Below are positions 25,692 through 34,314 of a DNA stretch of 64,000 bases, in pieces. Numbering within the stretch: position 1 is the first letter of the stretch; every line of letters starts with the position of its first letter. The stretch covers positions 8,737 through 72,736 of the forward strand of contig JBJEUF010000034.1 of assembly GCA_051883695.1 (NCBI GenBank), given 5' to 3'. Source of the DNA: UBA11524 sp051883695 (lineage in GTDB: Bacteria > Bacillota > Clostridia > Christensenellales > Aristaeellaceae). The translations under genes and the position numbers were made by a program. Below the pieces are notes generated by a model. It made no database searches. It worked only from the letters and a program-made list of their open reading frames with translations, and was not told where the DNA came from.

Positions 25692-27164
25692 CTATCGGTC
25701 AGCCCCGTCAAGGCCGCTTTTCATGGCCTCCTTGACCCTATTCCAGTATACATCCATTTCGGCTAAAGTCAAGCCCTCCAGCGATTTTCCCTCAGAAATT
25801 ATCAGATTTTCCATCGCGGTAAAACGCCGGATGAACTTCTCCGTGGCCTCCCTGAGCAGCTGCTCCGGATCCAGCCCGGCAAGGCGGGCAACGTTGACGC
25901 AGCTGAAGAGCAGATCGCCCAGCTCCTCGCCGGGATCGCGGCCGGATTGCAGCTCAGAGAGCACCTCGTCCGCTTCCTCATGGATCTTTGGCAGTGCGCC
26001 GATGGCGTCATCCCAGTCAAAGCCGACCTGCGCGGCCTTTCTCTGCACCTTGTCCGCCCGCATCAGCGCGGGCAGGCCGCGGCTGACATCGGCCAGCACG
26101 CTTGATTGCGTGGAAAGGCCCTTCTCGCGCTTCTTCAGCCGTTCCCAGCTGTCCGTGACGTCCTGGGCCGTGTCGCAGCGCACATCGCCAAAGATGTGCG
26201 CGTGGCGGTAGATCATCTTGCGGACGATCGCGGTGGTCACATCGCCGATTGTGAATTCGCCCATGTCGGCGGCGATATCCGCATGGAAGGCAATCTGCAG
26301 CAGCACATCGCCCAGCTCGTCCGCCAGATGCTCCATGTCCTCCTCGTCGATCGCGCCGACTGCCTCGTAGCATTCCTCAATCAGGTACCTGCGCAGGCTC
26401 TCGTGGGTCTGCGCCGAATCCCTCGGGCAGCGCTGGCGCAGGATATGCATGAGCTTCATCAGATCCTCGAAGCAGTAGCGGTCGCGCTGCTTCACATCGT
26501 ACGCGGGGAGGTAGAGGCAGACGGTATGATCGTAGGTCTTTTGCCGGTCCAGCTCCATCAGGGGCAGCACGACGGGCTTGCGGTTGATCTTGACGCTGGA
26601 GGGGAACAGAACGGCGGCGGCTTCGTCGCCATACAGGTCTGTCAGGCGGAGCTTGAGGTCGCCGGCCAGCACGCGATCCCAGATTTCGGTGATGAGCAGG
26701 GGCGTCGCGGGATCGGGCGCAGCGGTCAGCGCGTCGATGGCCGGAAGAATGCGAACGCTGCCGCTCTGCTCGAATTCCTCAGGCAGAAGCGCGAGGCAGT
26801 TGTCCGCCATCGTCACGCCGGGGAGGATGGTGACCTTTCCCTCATCGGGGCGGGCAGCGCGAAGGGCACGCACGGCGCCGTCCGTCTGCGCGTCGATCAC
26901 GGCGAAGGTCACATGCGCCTTTTCCGCCGCTGCCCAGAGCCTTCCTGCCATGACCTCATGCAGCTCGTCAAAATCCTCGTACTGCGCATAGAGCGCGTCG
27001 AAATCCTCGAAGGGGATGCCTTGCTCCTGCAGCCATGCTGCCGCCCGGTGCTGCGCGGTGCGGAGGATCAGACAGCGGCTGCTCCGGAGCGCGTCGGCGG
27101 ACTGCTGCGTCAGCAGGCGCGGATCGCCGGGGCCCAGGGACACGACGGTGATTGCGGGTTTCAT
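25692..27164 (-). CDS. mazG: YabN-type fusion: tetrapyrrole-methylase-like domain plus MazG NTP pyrophosphohydrolase
   Basis: A 490-residue protein with two parts. Residues 1-225 resemble the SAM-dependent tetrapyrrole methylase fold (VSLGPGDPRLLT at the start). Residues 235-490 are a double MazG domain, with EECYEAVGAIDEEDMEHLADELGD and a second EExxE...EELGD block carrying the metal-binding acids. MazG hydrolyses NTPs to NMPs, clearing damaged or excess nucleotides; the methylase-like part of YabN has no proven reaction. GAGG lies before ATG 27164, 17 bases after the spoVB-like gene. It has the standard spoVT-spoVB-mazG position. Confidence 0.93.
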   Translation of the reverse strand: MKPAITVVSLGPGDPRLLTQQSADALRSSRCLILRTAQHRAAAWLQEQGIPFEDFDALYAQYEDFDELHEVMAGRLWAAAEKAHVTFAVIDAQTDGAVRALRAARPDEGKVTILPGVTMADNCLALLPEEFEQSGSVRILPAIDALTAAPDPATPLLITEIWDRVLAGDLKLRLTDLYGDEAAAVLFPSSVKINRKPVVLPLMELDRQKTYDHTVCLYLPAYDVKQRDRYCFEDLMKLMHILRQRCPRDSAQTHESLRRYLIEECYEAVGAIDEEDMEHLADELGDVLLQIAFHADIAADMGEFTIGDVTTAIVRKMIYRHAHIFGDVRCDTAQDVTDSWERLKKREKGLSTQSSVLADVSRGLPALMRADKVQRKAAQVGFDWDDAIGALPKIHEEADEVLSELQSGRDPGEELGDLLFSCVNVARLAGLDPEQLLREATEKFIRRFTAMENLIISEGKSLEGLTLAEMDVYWNRVKEAMKSGLDGADR

Positions 27165-27181
27165 CTCATATACCTCATTCG

Positions 27182-28768
27182 TTACTTTTTTCGGCGGAAG
27201 GCCCGCAGGTCCTCCTTCGTGATGGCTTTGACCTTCAGGGCGACGGCGGCGTAGACCACCACGCCCACCGCGATGATGAGCAGCGTCATCAGCCTGTTGG
27301 ACGGCAGAAGCTCCCGCAGTCCCCAGACGACCAGCCCCATGGCGGCTGTCGCAATGCCCGGACGCACAAGCCAGTCCATCGGGTTGAAGCGAACCTTGCC
27401 GTATTTGAGGACGAAGTACAGATTCGGCACGAGGGACACCGTATAGCAGACGATGGAAGCAATGGGCGCGCCGTGAATGCCGATGCCGGGCGTGCCGACC
27501 AGCGTGTAGTTCAGCGCGATCTTGCAGACAACGCCGGCGACAAGGGTGTACATGGGGATGCGCTGCTTGCCCAGGCCCTGCAGGATGCTGGTGGATGCCT
27601 GCACCACGGTGAAGAGCACAATGGTCAGGCTGGACACGGCCAGGAGCTGTCCGCCGGTGATCAGATAGACCTCCTCCGTGGTGTTCTCGTAGAAGAAGCG
27701 CATCACCGCCTCAGACAGCACGCTCATGCCGACGGAGCAGGGAAAGCCGATGAGGAACGCGAAGCGCAAGCCGAGGTCGGACTGCCTGCGGATGGTTTCA
27801 TCGTCATTGAGCGCCTTGGCGGAGCTGATGGCAGGCACGAGCGACATGCTGACCGCCAGCGCCAGAGCTGTAGGGATGTTGATGATGCGGATGACGGTGC
27901 CGGTGAACAGGCCGTAGAGCTTCTTTGCTTCCGCATAATCGCTGCCCGCCACCTGCAGCCTGTCCATGAGCATCGCGCTGTCGATCCACTGGGACAGGGG
28001 AACGATGCATGCCCCGATGGTGATCGGGATGGAGATCAGCAGCAGCTGCCTGGCGATGGAGGCGGTGGGCTCGTTTTCGCCCGCGCTCTGGGGGAGCGAC
28101 TGGAACTGTCTGCGGCTGCGCAGGTATCGCAGAAGCATGTACACCAGCGCCGCGCCCTCGGCCATGGTGGTGCCCAGCAGCGCACCTGCTGCGCCATAGG
28201 CAGCGCTCATGCCGGAGGCTGCGCCATAGACGCTGCCCAGATGCGCCAGCGGCAATGCGATCACTACCTTGCCAACCTGCTCAATCAGCTGGCTGACGGC
28301 TGTGGGCTTCATATCCTGCTGCCCCTGCATGAAGCCGCGGAAGGCGCTCATGACGCATACCAGCGCGACACAGGGCGCGATCAGCTGAAAGCCGAGCCGG
28401 CTTTCGGAAATGTTGACGCGTTCGGACAGCAGTCCGCTGCCGCCAAGGATGATCAGCGTAGCAACGCAGCCCAGCGCAGTCAGCAGCGTCAGGGCGGTTC
28501 GGAATACCCGCTTCGCGCTGCGCGGATCGTCCCTGGCGAGGCTGCGCGCCACCAGGCGGCTGACCGCAACCGGCAGACCTGCGGAGGAAAGCGTCAGCAG
28601 CAGGTTGTAGGTGGGAAATACGGCATTGTAAACGCCAAGGCCTTCCAGGCCGATCATCCATTGCAGCGGGATGGAAAACAGAACGCCGACCAGCTTGCAG
28701 ATGACGCCCGCAAGGCCCAGCACGGTCATGCCGCCGATGATGGACTTGGTTTTCGTGCTTTCAGACAT
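27182..28768 (-). CDS. spoVB: SpoVB/MurJ-like polysaccharide flippase (MOP superfamily, YabM position)
   Basis: A 528-residue protein with about 14 membrane helices, of the polysaccharide-transport branch of the MOP exporters. The N-terminus has the SxLGLxGxIxKxxGxL pattern and EGLGVYNAVFPTYNLLLTLSSAGLPVAVSR, typical of SpoVB and YabM. Relatives move lipid-linked cell-wall or cortex precursors across the membrane. ATG 28768 is preferred, with AAAGG 9 bases before; an ATG at 28777 abuts the ribosome site. It has its own sigma-A promoter, so it need not be sporulation-only. SpoVB versus MurJ-like function cannot be separated here. Confidence 0.85.
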   Translation of the reverse strand: MSESTKTKSIIGGMTVLGLAGVICKLVGVLFSIPLQWMIGLEGLGVYNAVFPTYNLLLTLSSAGLPVAVSRLVARSLARDDPRSAKRVFRTALTLLTALGCVATLIILGGSGLLSERVNISESRLGFQLIAPCVALVCVMSAFRGFMQGQQDMKPTAVSQLIEQVGKVVIALPLAHLGSVYGAASGMSAAYGAAGALLGTTMAEGAALVYMLLRYLRSRRQFQSLPQSAGENEPTASIARQLLLISIPITIGACIVPLSQWIDSAMLMDRLQVAGSDYAEAKKLYGLFTGTVIRIINIPTALALAVSMSLVPAISSAKALNDDETIRRQSDLGLRFAFLIGFPCSVGMSVLSEAVMRFFYENTTEEVYLITGGQLLAVSSLTIVLFTVVQASTSILQGLGKQRIPMYTLVAGVVCKIALNYTLVGTPGIGIHGAPIASIVCYTVSLVPNLYFVLKYGKVRFNPMDWLVRPGIATAAMGLVVWGLRELLPSNRLMTLLIIAVGVVVYAAVALKVKAITKEDLRAFRRKK

Positions 28769-28801
28769 TGGATGCATCCTTTCTGACGGGGATCACATCC
28801 T

Positions 28802-28830
28802 ATTATACGCGCCTTTTCCCGATTGCACAA
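28802..28830 (-). promoter_or_regulatory. Sigma-A promoter for the spoVB-mazG-hup run
   Basis: On the minus strand, TTGTGC (28825-28830), 17 bases and TATAAT (28802-28807), just after the spoVT terminator. Confidence 0.65.
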
Positions 28831-28845
28831 GGGCAAACTGCGCAT

Positions 28846-28866
28846 CGAAAAAGGGGCCGAAGCCCC
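28846..28866 (-). terminator. Terminator of spoVT
   Basis: On the minus strand, GGGGC-TTCG-GCCCC followed by TTTTT: a short GC stem with a stable UUCG tetraloop, 6 bases past the spoVT stop. Confidence 0.88.
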
Positions 28867-28872
28867 AGCATG

Positions 28873-29430
28873 TCACTGCTCCATCTGTCTGCCGACGATC
28901 CCGGCGGCGGTTTCCGCGACCTTCAGCTCCGTGTCGCCCATGCGGACGCCGTTCTCCCGGCTCATCAGCAAAACCGCGCCGATGGCTTCGCCGTCCGCGA
29001 TGATGGGGCTGATGACCTGCGCGGTGTAGGCGGCGTTGGCGTCCTCCTCGGTGGTCACAGCCATGGTTCTGCCGCCGCTCTGGCGGTTGAGCGCAACGGT
29101 CTGACGGCTGGCGATGGCGGTTTCCAGATCGCGGGAAATGGGCTTGTCCCACAGCTCCTTGCGCGGTACGCCGCTGGCAGCCACCACCTGATCCCGGTCA
29201 ACGATGACGGCGATATGCCCCAGGGAACGGAACAGGCTCTCCGTATAATCCTTGGCAAAGGAGGACATTTCGCCGATGGGGCTGTATTTTTTGAGGATCA
29301 CTTCGCCGTCCCTGTCGGTATAGATTTCCAATGGATCGCCCTCGCGGATTCGGAGGGTGCGGCGGATCTCCTTGGGAATGACCACCCTGCCCAGCTCATC
29401 AATGCGCCTGACAATACCCGTTGCACGCAT
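28873..29430 (-). CDS. spoVT: Stage V sporulation transcription regulator SpoVT
   Basis: A 185-residue protein. Residues 1-50 are an AbrB-type swapped-hairpin DNA-binding domain (MRATGIVRRIDELGRVVIPKEIRRTLRIREGD pattern). Residues 55-185 are a GAF-like domain. It tunes sigma-G-dependent genes in the forespore in Bacillus, and its presence is a marker of endospore formation. ATG 29430 follows AAGGAGG. It ends at a UUCG-loop terminator, separating it from spoVB. No sigma-A promoter was recognised upstream, in keeping with sporulation control. Confidence 0.96.
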   Translation of the reverse strand: MRATGIVRRIDELGRVVIPKEIRRTLRIREGDPLEIYTDRDGEVILKKYSPIGEMSSFAKDYTESLFRSLGHIAVIVDRDQVVAASGVPRKELWDKPISRDLETAIASRQTVALNRQSGGRTMAVTTEEDANAAYTAQVISPIIADGEAIGAVLLMSRENGVRMGDTELKVAETAAGIVGRQMEQ

Positions 29431-29556
29431 GAAACCATGCCTCCTTCAAATTCTTTTCAGGTTCGACCCTATTGTGACCGGGCAAGCGATCTCCAATGCT
29501 GGAATTTGCTGCAATCCGGCTGGAAACAATGGCCAGCATCTTTATGAAATCGGGCT

Positions 29557-29584
29557 TTGCAACAGCGGCTCAGTATGGTATAAT
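29557..29584 (+). promoter_or_regulatory. Sigma-A promoter for the P1 peptidase gene
   Basis: TTGCAA (29557-29562), a 16-base spacer and TATAAT (29579-29584). Confidence 0.65.
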
Positions 29585-29621
29585 CCCCAATGACAAGCAA
29601 AATATCTGGAGGGATGCCGAT

Positions 29622-30629
29622 ATGCCGCTCAAAATCGGACGTATGCAGCCGGGGCCCCTGAATTCCATCTGCGATGTGCCGGGCGTACGGGTCGGGCACT
29701 GCACCGTTGACAGCGAACGCCACAAGACCGGCGTGACGGTCGTGCTGCCCTGCGATCATGACATTTTCCGCGAGAAGCTCGTCGCGGCCAGCCATGTGCT
29801 CAACGGCTTTGGAAAAACAGCGGGGCTCATGCAGATCAATGAGCTGGGAACGCTCGAAACGCCGATCGCCCTGACAAACACGCTGAATGTCGGCCTCGTG
29901 CACGACGCGATGGTCGAGTACATGTGCCGTCAGGCGGAGACGCAGGGCTATGCGATCACCTCGGTGAATCCGGTTGTCTGCGAGTGCAACGACGCATCGC
30001 TCAACGATATCCGCCATCGGGCCGTGGGCGAAAGGGAAGTGTTTGCCGCCATCGGGAACGCGTCCACCCATTTCGACGAGGGCGACGTGGGCGCGGGCAA
30101 GGGCATGACCTGCCATGACCTGAAGGGCGGCATCGGTTCCTCCTCGCGCGTGATGGAGATTGATGGGGAGCGCTTCACGCTGGGCGTGCTGGTGCAGACG
30201 AATCACGGCTCGCTCTCCGATCTGCGCATCGACGGGCAGCCCATCGGGCAGGACATTGAGCGCCGCATCCATGAGGACACGCCGGATCAGGGCAGCTGCA
30301 TCATGATCGTCGCGACGGATCTGCCGGTCACCGCCCGTCAGCTGGGGCGCATCATCCGCCGCTGCAGCGTCGGCCTGGCCCGCCTGGGCAGCTATATCGG
30401 CCACGGCAGCGGCGAGGTGATGGTCGGCTTCAGCACCGCCAACCGCATTCCGGCAAGCGGCGGCTGCATCAGCCTGCGCTGCATCCATGAATCGCAGATC
30501 AACAAGGCGTTCCGGGCCGTCGCCGAGGCCACGGAGGAAGCCGTGCTCCGCTCCATGCTCAGCGCCGGGCAGGTCACCGGCTACAGCGGCAAGGTGCGCC
30601 GAAGCCTCCGCGAGTTCTGGCAGCCGTAA
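29622..30629 (+). CDS. P1-family (DmpA-like) aminopeptidase
   Basis: A 335-residue N-terminal-nucleophile hydrolase. It has the family opening NSICDVPGVRVGHCTV, and the self-cleavage/nucleophile region is TPDQGSCIMIVATD near 223-236 (the Ser after Gly is expected to become the new N-terminus). DmpA of Ochrobactrum is an L-aminopeptidase and D-alanine esterase/amidase; BapA relatives cut beta-peptides. There is no signal peptide, so it acts in the cytoplasm. GGAGG precedes ATG 29622. It is the first gene of a rightward peptide-metabolism region, which suggests it trims imported peptides, possibly with D-residues. Confidence 0.88.
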   Translation: MPLKIGRMQPGPLNSICDVPGVRVGHCTVDSERHKTGVTVVLPCDHDIFREKLVAASHVLNGFGKTAGLMQINELGTLETPIALTNTLNVGLVHDAMVEYMCRQAETQGYAITSVNPVVCECNDASLNDIRHRAVGEREVFAAIGNASTHFDEGDVGAGKGMTCHDLKGGIGSSSRVMEIDGERFTLGVLVQTNHGSLSDLRIDGQPIGQDIERRIHEDTPDQGSCIMIVATDLPVTARQLGRIIRRCSVGLARLGSYIGHGSGEVMVGFSTANRIPASGGCISLRCIHESQINKAFRAVAEATEEAVLRSMLSAGQVTGYSGKVRRSLREFWQP

Positions 30630-30667
30630 CGGCTCCGTACCGCGTCCCTGTTCTTTTGCTGCACTTT

Positions 30668-30697
30668 TTGACATGCGCATCCTTTCTATGGTACAAT
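30668..30697 (+). promoter_or_regulatory. Sigma-A promoter for the transglutaminase-like gene
   Basis: A perfect TTGACA (30668-30673), an 18-base spacer and TACAAT (30692-30697). Confidence 0.8.
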
Positions 30698-30725
30698 GGA
30701 GCATCCTGTTCAGGAGGTCATGCTG

Positions 30726-32099
30726 ATGAAGATTGAGCAATGTGTCAATGCGCTGTCCATGCCGCTGCCGGAGGATATCCTCAAGCGGAAATGGGCCGGA
30801 GATTTGGAAGGAGCGATCCGCGCGATTGATCTGCGTCTGCAAAGGGAGCTGCCCGATATGCTCCGGGCGCGTCTGGTGTGCGAAAGGGAGCGCATTCGCC
30901 GTCTGCCGACCCAGTATCCGTGGAACCGTGAAGAAGCCATCGGGAAGCTGCGCGAGCTGGTGCCGGGCGTGACCGATGAGGAATTTGACCAATGGGAAGC
31001 CGAGGGCCGGATTGATTTCATCTATATCAAAGGCGAGAAACGCTATTTCGTCCGTGCCCACAGAACCCTTGCGCGGCTGCCGGAGCTTGTGCGGAAGGCG
31101 GGCCGGGAGGTGAAGTCGGGCAACGCATGGCTGGATCCCATGATCGCGGAGCTCAAGGAGAAGGGCAGCTTGTCAAAACGGATTACGCTGGAAACGAGCG
31201 TCAGCGTGGACGAGGCGGCCTTTGTCCCCGGCGAGTATCTGGTGCATCTGCCCTTTCCGGCGGTCAACGCGCAGCAGAGCGACGTGAGGCTGCTCGCAGG
31301 CGACCCAGACGGCATCGGCCCGGAGGACGCACCCGCCCGGACAGCCTGGTGGAAACGCAAGCTGGATCGCTGGCAGGAATTCGCCTTGAAGTATTCCTAC
31401 GTGAGCACGATCGTCTACGCCGATCCGCTGGGACAGCCCGCGCCCACGGCGCCGCTGTATCCCAATGCCCCGGCTCCCTGCGCGGAGGATCTGTGCGAAA
31501 GCGGCGCGTACATCCGCTTTACGCCGTATTTGAAGGAACTGGCTGCGCAGCTTGCAAAAGGCGAAACGACGGCAGCCGGAAAAGCTTGGCGGTATTACGA
31601 GTTTGTGACAACGCAGGTCGAATACAGCTTCATGCGCGACTATTTCCAGATTGACAACCTCGGCGAGTACTGCGCGGTCAACCTGCGCGGGGACTGCGGG
31701 CTGCAGGCGCTGCTGTTCATCCTCCTGTGCAGGATCGGCGGCATCCCGGCGCGATGGCAGAGCGGTCTGTCGGTCGAGCCGGACTACACGGGCAGCCATG
31801 ACTGGGCACAGTTCTATCTGGAGGGCTGGGGCTGGCTCTTTGCGGACTGCAGCTACGGCGGCAGCGCCTTCCGCAACGGCAGCACGGAGCGCCACCGCTT
31901 CTTCTTCGGCAACATCGATCCCATGCGGATGGCGGCGAATCGGGCCTATCAGGCGCCGCTTGTCCCTGAAATGCACGCCCTGCGCGTGGACCCATATGAC
32001 AATCAGTCCGGCGAAGTGGAGCGTATCGGCGCCAAAGCGCCGTTCACCATGCGTCAGCTCGACGGCGATGCCCGCCTTGTCGCCATGGAGACGCTTTGA
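30726..32099 (+). CDS. Transglutaminase-like (papain-fold) protein with unidentified N-terminal domain
   Basis: A 457-residue cytoplasmic protein. The C-terminal half is a transglutaminase-like domain: NLRGDCGLQALLFILLCRIGGIPARWQSG gives the catalytic Cys, GSHDWAQFYLEGWGWLFADCSYG gives His and Asp. Bacterial members are often peptidases or amidases rather than cross-linkers. Residues 1-120 are Arg-rich and helical with no motif I know, and residues 150-200 resemble a beta-rich spacer. No signal peptide. AGGAGGT lies 7 bases before ATG 30726. Flanked by the P1 peptidase and the opp genes, it probably also handles peptides; this is inference. Confidence 0.75.
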   Translation: MKIEQCVNALSMPLPEDILKRKWAGDLEGAIRAIDLRLQRELPDMLRARLVCERERIRRLPTQYPWNREEAIGKLRELVPGVTDEEFDQWEAEGRIDFIYIKGEKRYFVRAHRTLARLPELVRKAGREVKSGNAWLDPMIAELKEKGSLSKRITLETSVSVDEAAFVPGEYLVHLPFPAVNAQQSDVRLLAGDPDGIGPEDAPARTAWWKRKLDRWQEFALKYSYVSTIVYADPLGQPAPTAPLYPNAPAPCAEDLCESGAYIRFTPYLKELAAQLAKGETTAAGKAWRYYEFVTTQVEYSFMRDYFQIDNLGEYCAVNLRGDCGLQALLFILLCRIGGIPARWQSGLSVEPDYTGSHDWAQFYLEGWGWLFADCSYGGSAFRNGSTERHRFFFGNIDPMRMAANRAYQAPLVPEMHALRVDPYDNQSGEVERIGAKAPFTMRQLDGDARLVAMETL

Positions 32100-32190
32100 C
32101 CTGTCCGGAACGTTTTGATGCAGTTTGCTCCGGTACATTCGCGAAATTCTGTCGTTGTTCTGTCAAAATTGCATTTTCTTTGTATAACAA

Positions 32191-32219
32191 TTGCAATTCG
32201 CTGAATTGTGTGCTATGCT
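32191..32219 (+). promoter_or_regulatory. Promoter for the opp operon
   Basis: TTGCAA (32191-32196), a 17-base spacer and TATGCT (32214-32219). The AATTGCA at 32168-32174 and TGCAATT at 32192-32198 form a spaced inverted repeat over the -35 that could bind a regulator (inference). Confidence 0.55.
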
Positions 32220-32269
32220 GTACCTATCGGGAAGGGATTCCTGTAACAATCATTAAGGAGGAACCTGTC

Positions 32270-34144
32270 ATGAAGAGAATGCTGGCCATTGTGCTGAGTC
32301 TTGCCCTCATGCTGAGCGTCCTTGCTGTCCCTGCGATGGCCGATGAAGAGGTCGTCGCATACCGGACGCTGTATTCCGGCGAGATCTCCTCTCTGAATTA
32401 CCTGACCACCGCGACCACCAGTGAGTTCGCCGTGGCTGCCAACGTGATCGACACGCTGGTGGAGTACAACAAGTACGGTGAGATTCAGCCGTCCCTTGCG
32501 ATGAGCTGGACGTATGACGCGGAAAGCCTGACCTACACCTTCAAGCTGCGCGAGGACGCCACCTGGGTGCGCGCGGACGGCACGGTGTACGCCAGCGTGA
32601 CCGCCAATGACTTCGTGGCTGCCGCCAAGTACATCCTGGATGCGCAGAACGCTTCCTCCACGGCCAATATCTTCTATTCCGTCATCGCCGGTGCTGAGGA
32701 ATACTATCTGGGCACCACCACCCCCGAGGAAGGCAAGGAGCCCTATCCGGTGATGGATTTCGAGACCGTCGGCGTCAAGGCGCTGGATGACTACACCCTG
32801 CAGTACACCCTGGTCGAGCCCGTGCCCTACTTCCTGTCCATGCTGACCTACGTGTGCTTCATGCCCGTCAACGAGCAGTTCCTGGCTGAAAAGGGTGCCG
32901 ACTTCGGCGTGGCCAGCAGCAACGAGAACCTGCTGTACTGCGGCGCTTACATCCTGGAGACCTTTGAGCCCCAGTATATGCGCGTATACGCCAAGAACGT
33001 CCACAACTGGGATGCCGACAATGTGTTCATCGAGCGCATCGAGCAGAAGTACAACAAGGAAGCCAGCACCATTTCCCCCGAAATGCTGCGCCGCGGCGAG
33101 GTGGACGATGCTTCCATCACCTCCGCCATCGCTTCCGAATGGCTCAAGAGCGAGGAAACCGCCAAGCTGATCCGCCCCGTGCGCCAGAGCGGCTTCTACA
33201 CCTATTTCTGGGCCTTCAACTTCGATCCCCAGTTCGACGCGGAGTACGAGCCCGAAAACTGGAAGATCGCCGTGAACAACGAGAACTTCCGCAAGTCCCT
33301 GTACTACGGTCTGGATCGCGTCAAGTCCAAGCTCGTCATGGAGCCGGACAATCCCGAGTCCATCCTGTTCAACACCATCACGCCTCCCGAGTTCGTTTCC
33401 ATTGACGGCGTGGACTATGTCAACATGGGCGCCCTGGCGGACATCACCGCGCTGGAGACCGATACCTTCAACGAGGATATGGCGCTGGAGTACATGGATC
33501 TGGCCATCGAGGAGCTGACCGCCGCCGGCGCGACCTTCCCGATCAAGATCCTGATGCCCTTCAACACCAGCTCCAGCAGCTGGGGCGAGGAATGCCAGGT
33601 GGTTGAGCAGCAGCTGGAAGCCCTCTTCGGCACGGATTACATCGACATCATCATCGAGAGCCGTCCGTCCTCCGGCTTCCTGCGTGACGTCCGCCGCTCC
33701 GGCAAGTACGCGCTGATGAAGTGCAACTGGGGCCCCGACTACGCCGATCCCAACACCTATACCGATCCCTTCTATGACGGCACCTACAACTGGCCCGAGC
33801 TGGCGACCGAGTATCTGGATGCGGAGGGCGTGAGCGAGTACTACAAGCTGGTGGACGCCGCACGCGCCATCACCGATGATCTGCAGGCCCGTTACGATGC
33901 CTATGCGACGGCGGAAGCCTTCCTGATCGAGCATGCCATCGTCATTCCCTACGGCTATGACAACGGCGGCTACACCGCCTCCCGCCTGAATCCCTTTGAG
34001 TCCCAGTTCGCGCCCTTCGGTATTTCCAACGAGCGCTACAAGGGCCAGACCCTGCTGGATGCTCCCATGAGCACCGATCAGTACTGGGATGCCTACGAGC
34101 TGTGGCTTGAGGAACGCGCAAAGATTGCTGAGGCTGCCGAGTAA
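32270..34144 (+). CDS. oppA: Peptide ABC transporter substrate-binding protein (SBP family 5), not lipidated
   Basis: A 624-residue extracellular binding protein of the OppA/DppA type, with the YRTLYSGEISSLNYLTTAT opening and SBP_bac_5 fold throughout. Residues 1-24 are a signal peptide cleaved after PAMA, and there is no lipobox cysteine, although Gram-positive SBPs of this family are usually lipoproteins. How it stays at the membrane is therefore unclear. AAGGAGG precedes ATG 32270. It is the first gene of oppABCDF. A 12-bp GC hairpin follows it, which often lets the SBP be made in excess of the permeases. Ligand unknown; peptides are likely. Confidence 0.92.
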   Translation: MKRMLAIVLSLALMLSVLAVPAMADEEVVAYRTLYSGEISSLNYLTTATTSEFAVAANVIDTLVEYNKYGEIQPSLAMSWTYDAESLTYTFKLREDATWVRADGTVYASVTANDFVAAAKYILDAQNASSTANIFYSVIAGAEEYYLGTTTPEEGKEPYPVMDFETVGVKALDDYTLQYTLVEPVPYFLSMLTYVCFMPVNEQFLAEKGADFGVASSNENLLYCGAYILETFEPQYMRVYAKNVHNWDADNVFIERIEQKYNKEASTISPEMLRRGEVDDASITSAIASEWLKSEETAKLIRPVRQSGFYTYFWAFNFDPQFDAEYEPENWKIAVNNENFRKSLYYGLDRVKSKLVMEPDNPESILFNTITPPEFVSIDGVDYVNMGALADITALETDTFNEDMALEYMDLAIEELTAAGATFPIKILMPFNTSSSSWGEECQVVEQQLEALFGTDYIDIIIESRPSSGFLRDVRRSGKYALMKCNWGPDYADPNTYTDPFYDGTYNWPELATEYLDAEGVSEYYKLVDAARAITDDLQARYDAYATAEAFLIEHAIVIPYGYDNGGYTASRLNPFESQFAPFGISNERYKGQTLLDAPMSTDQYWDAYELWLEERAKIAEAAE

Positions 34145-34168
34145 TCTCCTCGCAGGACATGCACGCTG

Positions 34169-34196
34169 CCCGGGCGGCGCAACCGCGCCGTCCGGG
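34169..34196 (+). other. Intra-operon hairpin between oppA and oppB
   Basis: A 12-bp stem with one G-T pair (34169-34180 with 34185-34196) and loop AACC, with no T-run. Such hairpins after SBP genes commonly stabilise the upstream mRNA or partly stop transcription. The 170-base gap holds no gene. Confidence 0.65.
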
Positions 34197-34314
34197 CTAT
34201 CGGCGTCATTACTGGGTTTCCCTTTGGCCGGTTTTTTCCGGCAGGCCCGGCCGCAAGGATGCGGTAGGCACCAACACATCGCGGTCGAGTCGCTGCTGAA
34301 AAGGTTGTGAATTT

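Noticed and set aside
29455..29475. tRNA T-arm-like GTTCGA
   Set aside because: No acceptor or anticodon stem can be built around it.
32213..34279. A 688-codon frame antisense to the SBP gene
   Set aside because: Shadow of a clear binding-protein gene; no ribosome site or motif.
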